Source: Burkholderia arboris (GTDB taxonomy: Bacteria; Pseudomonadota; Gammaproteobacteria; Burkholderiales; Burkholderiaceae). Taken from it: a DNA stretch of 64,000 nucleotides. This document shows, in pieces, positions 60,841 through 64,000 of this stretch. The stretch spans positions 62,001-126,000 of the forward strand of contig NZ_CABVPX010000014.1 of NCBI RefSeq assembly GCF_902499125.1, in the 5' to 3' direction. The stretch's first letter is position 1, and each line of letters begins with the position of its first letter. The position numbers and the translations under genes were made by a program. Under the pieces are notes generated by a model that was given only the letters and a program-made list of their open reading frames with translations, was not told the DNA's origin and did not search any database.

Positions 60841-62225
60841 AAGAGTCCGAAGCGCGATTTCGCGGCTGGCTGCTGCGCGAGACCGGCATCGACCCCGATT
60901 CGCTCGGCAACGATTTTCTGACGCGGGCGCTGACGGATCGCGTGCACGCACTGCAGGCGGACGGCGAGCGCTTGCTGTCGGCGGCGCGGCCGCCCGTGAC
61001 GCCGGAAGCGCTCGACGCGTACTGGCAGCAGCTCAACGCATCGGCCGACGAACGGCGCGCGCTGATCGAACTGTTCGTCGTCCCGGAGACATGGTTCTTC
61101 CGCGACCGCGAGGCCTTCGCGACGCTCGCGCGGCTGGCCGCGGAACGGCTTGCCGCGCTGCCCGGCCGTGTAATCCGCGTGCTGAGCGCGCCGTGCTCGA
61201 CGGGCGAGGAGCCGTACTCGGCGGCGATGGCGTTGCTGGATGCCGGGCTCGACCCGGCCAGTTTCGCGATCGACGCGATCGACCTCAGCGCGCGCGCGAT
61301 CGAGCAGGCGCGGCTCGGCTGCTACGGGCGCAATGCGTTCCGCGGGACCGCAACGGAGTTTCGTTCGCGCTACTTCACGCCAACCCGCGACGGCTGGCTG
61401 CTCGACGATCGCGTGCGCGCGTGCGTGCAGTTCAGTCATGCAAACCTTGTCGAACCGGTCGCGGATACGGGCATTCGCTACGATTTCGTGTTCTGCCGCA
61501 ATGTGCTGATCTACTTCGACCGCGACGCGCAGGATCGCGTGATCCGCTCGCTCGACGAGCGTCTCGCCGACGACGGCACGCTGTTCGTCGGGCCGGCCGA
61601 AACGGGTGTCGCGATGCGGCACGGGATGCGCTCGGCGCGCGTGCCGCTGGCGTTCGCGTTCCAGCGCGAGCCGGCCGATGCGTGCGCGGCCCGGCCGGTC
61701 GCGCCGCTGTCGGCGGTGGCGCCGTACCGGTGTACGGAGCGCTTCACGGTCGCGCCGCTCGCGGCGACGCGCCCGGTGCTGGCCGTCGCGCCGCCGGCCT
61801 GGCTCGGCGACGTGGGTCAGCCGTTCGCGGCGCCGCCGCCGGCCGTGCGCACGGCCGCATTCGATGCGCGGGCCGACCTGTCGGTGGCGACGGCCGACCC
61901 GGCCGCACCGGTTGCCGAAGGCGTCGCGCCGACGCTGGAAGAGGCGCAGGCGCTCGCGAATGCGGGCGCGTTCGACGAGGCCGAGCGCGTGCTCGCGCAA
62001 TTCTCGGCGCGCGTCGGGCCGCATGCCGATGCGTTCTACCTGAACGGATTGATTGCGGATGCGCGCGGGCGTGCCGCGGAAGCGGGCGACTTCTACCGGA
62101 AGGCGCTGTACCTGCGGCCCACGCACCACGAGGCGCTGACGCATCTTGCGACGCTGCTCGACGTCGGCGGCGATCGCGCGGGCGCGCAATGGCTGCTCGA
62201 GCGCGCGCGGCGCTCGGCCGGTTGA
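60837..62225 (+). CDS. wspC: CheR-type methyltransferase with TPR-like C-terminus
   Basis: A 462-residue protein. Residues about 1-270 are the CheR methyltransferase: LFVVPETWFFRDREAFATLA, then the SAM motif VLSAPCSTGEEPYSAAMAL, FAIDAIDLSARAIEQARLGC and RYDFVFCRNVLIYFDRDAQD. A Pro/Ala linker leads to a C-terminal TPR-like domain (EAQALANAGAFDEAERVLAQ, GDFYRKALYLRPTHHEALTH). It methylates WspA and keeps the pathway active or adapted. ATGA overlap with wspB. Confidence 0.92.
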   Translation: MKESEARFRGWLLRETGIDPDSLGNDFLTRALTDRVHALQADGERLLSAARPPVTPEALDAYWQQLNASADERRALIELFVVPETWFFRDREAFATLARLAAERLAALPGRVIRVLSAPCSTGEEPYSAAMALLDAGLDPASFAIDAIDLSARAIEQARLGCYGRNAFRGTATEFRSRYFTPTRDGWLLDDRVRACVQFSHANLVEPVADTGIRYDFVFCRNVLIYFDRDAQDRVIRSLDERLADDGTLFVGPAETGVAMRHGMRSARVPLAFAFQREPADACAARPVAPLSAVAPYRCTERFTVAPLAATRPVLAVAPPAWLGDVGQPFAAPPPAVRTAAFDARADLSVATADPAAPVAEGVAPTLEEAQALANAGAFDEAERVLAQFSARVGPHADAFYLNGLIADARGRAAEAGDFYRKALYLRPTHHEALTHLATLLDVGGDRAGAQWLLERARRSAG

Positions 62226-62271
62226 CACGACGACGGGATAGGGACCGACACCGCGATGACCAGAGGAATTC

Positions 62272-62973
62272 ATGAACCGCGACGCCGCTGCCACTGACGA
62301 CACGACGATCGACGTCGACGATTGCTGGAACCGGATCGGCACGCGCGGCGACCGCTCGTGCAAGCGGTTGAACGACTGCCAGCGCTGCCTGAACTGTCCG
62401 GTCTACGCGTCTCACGCGGCGAAGCTGCTCGAGCGTCCGCTCGACGCCGCCGAGATGGCCGCCGCCACGCGCCGGATGAGCGCGTTCGACACGACACGCG
62501 CGGGCGACGACGACGGCGATACGCGCCACGCGGCGCTGGCGTTCCGCGTGGCCGACGAATGGCTGGCACTGCCGATCGGCGTGCTGCGCGAGATCGCGGG
62601 CACGCGTCCGATGCATTCGCTGCCGCATCGCCGCAATTCGGCCGTGCTCGGCGTGGTCAATATTCGCGGCACGCTGCGCATCGCGATCTCGATCGGCGCG
62701 CTGCTCGGCCTCGAGGCCGGCAAGCGCGGCAGCGACGACAGCCGTTTCACGCGGCTGCTGGTGGCCGCGCACCAGGGCGAACCGGTCGTGTTTCCGGTCG
62801 ACGAGGTCGAGGGCGTGCTGCGCTTCGGCGCATCCGACTGGGTGCCCGTGCCGGCGACGGTCGGGCGCGCGAGCGCCGGCCTGTCGCGCGGCGTGCTGTC
62901 GTGGCGCGGCAAGTCGGTGGGCCTGCTCGACGACGATCGTCTGTTCGATGCCGTCACACGGAGCATGCGATGA
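62272..62973 (+). CDS. wspD: CheW-like coupling protein with Cys-rich N-terminus
   Basis: A 233-residue CheW protein. The first 50 residues contain five cysteines in CWNRIGTRGDRSCKRLNDCQ and RCLNCPVY, a short Cys-rich module characteristic of WspD. The CheW domain follows from about residue 85 (FRVADEWLALPIGVLREIAG, VLGVVNIRGTLRIAISIGAL, FPVDEVEGVLRF). The cysteines could bind a metal or cluster. It lies 46 bases after wspC, and its stop overlaps the wspE start (ATGA, 62970-62973). Confidence 0.92.
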   Translation: MNRDAAATDDTTIDVDDCWNRIGTRGDRSCKRLNDCQRCLNCPVYASHAAKLLERPLDAAEMAAATRRMSAFDTTRAGDDDGDTRHAALAFRVADEWLALPIGVLREIAGTRPMHSLPHRRNSAVLGVVNIRGTLRIAISIGALLGLEAGKRGSDDSRFTRLLVAAHQGEPVVFPVDEVEGVLRFGASDWVPVPATVGRASAGLSRGVLSWRGKSVGLLDDDRLFDAVTRSMR

Positions 62974-64000
62974 GCGGCGATGACGACCTGAGCCACCTGT
63001 CGCTGCTCGAGCTGTATCGGGAAGAGACGCGCACGCAGACCCAGGCGCTGTCGGAGCGGCTGCTCGCGCTCGAATCGGGCGAGCCCGATTCCGTCGCGCT
63101 CGAAGCCTGCATGCGCGCCGCGCATTCGCTGAAGGGTGCCGCGCGCATCGTCGGCGTGCCGCTCGGCGTCGACATCGCGGGGCGGATGGAGGAGTGCTTC
63201 GTCGCTGCGCAGGCCGGCACGATCTCGCTGACGGCCACGCACGTCGATGTGCTGCTGGCCGGCGTCGATTTGCTGGTGCGCGTCGGCGATCCGCAGGCGC
63301 AGCCCGTCACGCCGACCGAGATCGACGTGTTCGCGGCCGCGCTGACGGGCGCCGACGGCGCGCAGACCATGCAGGCGTCTTCCGCGGTGCCGCCGGTGCC
63401 GCCGCCGGTCATGTCGTATCGCGACCACGACGGCGCCGCGAACGAACCCGTCGGGGCCAGCGCGACCGTGCCGCCGCTCGCCGTGTCGGGCGCGGCGCCC
63501 GATCCGGCCCAGGCCGGCCGCGTGGCGGGCGCTGGCGCGATGCGCCGCGTGCGCGCCGATACGCTGAACCGGTTGCTGAGCCTGTCCGGCGAATCGCTGG
63601 TCGAATCGCGCTGGCTCAAGCCGTTCGCCGAATCGATGCTGCGCGTGAAGCGGGCGCAGCGCGATGCGGCCCGTTCGCTCGACCTGATGTACGAACAGTT
63701 CGCCGACGATCTCGACGCCGGCATGCTCGCGTCGATGAACGAAGTGCGGCACATGCTCAACGACCTGCAGCGTTCGCTCGCCGAGCGCATGGACGAGTTC
63801 GACCGGTTCGAGCGGCGCAGCACGCATATCGCCGAGCAGCTGTACGACGAGGCGCTGCAATGCCGGATGCGGCCGTTCGGCGATGCGACGCGCGCGTACC
63901 CGCGGATCGTCCGCGATCTCGCGCGCTCGCTCGGCAAACAGGTGCGTTTCTCGATCGTCGGCGAAGGCACGCAGGTCGATCGCGACATCCTCGACCTGCT
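62970..64000 (+). CDS. wspE: hybrid CheA-type histidine kinase, N-terminal part
   Basis: The first 343 residues are visible; the gene runs off the window. An Hpt domain opens it (LSLLELYREETRTQTQALSE; MRAAHSLKGAARIVGVPLGV with the phosphorylated His). A Pro/Ala-rich linker follows (about 125-185), then the dimerisation region (RRVRADTLNRLLSLSGESLV, YDEALQCRMRPFGDATRAYP, DLARSLGKQVRFSIVGEGTQ). The ATPase, CheW and receiver domains of WspE would lie beyond 64000. WspE phosphorylates the output regulator and WspF. Confidence 0.92.
   Translation, partial: MSGDDDLSHLSLLELYREETRTQTQALSERLLALESGEPDSVALEACMRAAHSLKGAARIVGVPLGVDIAGRMEECFVAAQAGTISLTATHVDVLLAGVDLLVRVGDPQAQPVTPTEIDVFAAALTGADGAQTMQASSAVPPVPPPVMSYRDHDGAANEPVGASATVPPLAVSGAAPDPAQAGRVAGAGAMRRVRADTLNRLLSLSGESLVESRWLKPFAESMLRVKRAQRDAARSLDLMYEQFADDLDAGMLASMNEVRHMLNDLQRSLAERMDEFDRFERRSTHIAEQLYDEALQCRMRPFGDATRAYPRIVRDLARSLGKQVRFSIVGEGTQVDRDILDL

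Overview
The window is GC-rich (mostly about 65-70 %), densely coding and has the gene content of a Burkholderia cepacia-complex genome, probably a secondary chromosome. This is an inference from the anthranilate dioxygenase order Ac-Ad-Ab-Aa with an AraC/XylS regulator, a Wsp cluster with a receiver-kinase hybrid in place of WspR, an intracellular PHB depolymerase, and many LysR/AraC/MarR regulators. I saw no rRNA, tRNA or CRISPR array.

Layout. 0-5.7 kb: the end of an aldose 1-epimerase, a complete YtfQ-YtfR-YtfT-YjfF-type sugar ABC importer and a cupin, closed by a terminator. 5.9-9.1 kb: a His-rich small secreted protein, a DUF3761 protein, PhaZ (minus strand) and a GST. 9.3-13.1 kb: an unusual cluster of a cyclic-nucleotide-binding protein with a FliG-like C-terminal domain, MotA, MotB and a four-TM protein of unknown function, followed by an MCP to 15.1 kb. 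15.1-19.8 kb: an AT-richer accessory patch with a gene fragment, a possible immunity protein, a DUF4238-like protein, a secreted protein, a SymE-like protein and a TIGR02594/CHAP-like putative amidase. 19.9-27.5 kb: a YfcF-type GST, a LysE exporter, small secreted proteins, LysR genes, a CMD-family protein, an atypical methionine aminopeptidase, and debris (an IS3 orfA fragment and the duplicated 3' end of a LysE gene).

27.6-33.8 kb: a tripartite EmrAB-OprM-type efflux operon under a MarR repressor. A second, paralogous MarR gene and a LysR gene lie beside it, and one 14-bp motif recurs in three regulatory regions. 34.0-38.9 kb: a two-subunit aconitase X, then an AraC gene divergent from a 2,4-dienoyl-CoA reductase (FadH-like) with a perfect inverted repeat between them. 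39.1-41.4 kb: a small gene behind a near-consensus LexA box, and a LysR gene divergent from an NAD(P)H:quinone oxidoreductase.

41.5-49.6 kb is an aromatic catabolic island: catBAC (minus strand), divergent catR, an AndR-type regulator and andAcAdAbAa. Together these take anthranilate to catechol, cis,cis-muconate, muconolactone and 3-oxoadipate enol-lactone. 49.7-57 kb: a DUF445 protein, a HigB/HigA-like toxin-antitoxin pair, a stand-alone acetolactate-synthase-like ThDP enzyme with an aldehyde dehydrogenase, and a CPA1 antiporter. 57.4-64 kb: the Wsp surface-sensing cluster (receiver-kinase hybrid, WspA, WspB, WspC, WspD, partial WspE) with translational overlaps; it runs off the end of the window.

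The most unusual system is the second-messenger-binding FliG-like protein plus stator pair at 9.3-13.1 kb. It looks like a non-flagellar or specialised Mot-type machine whose input may be a cyclic nucleotide.
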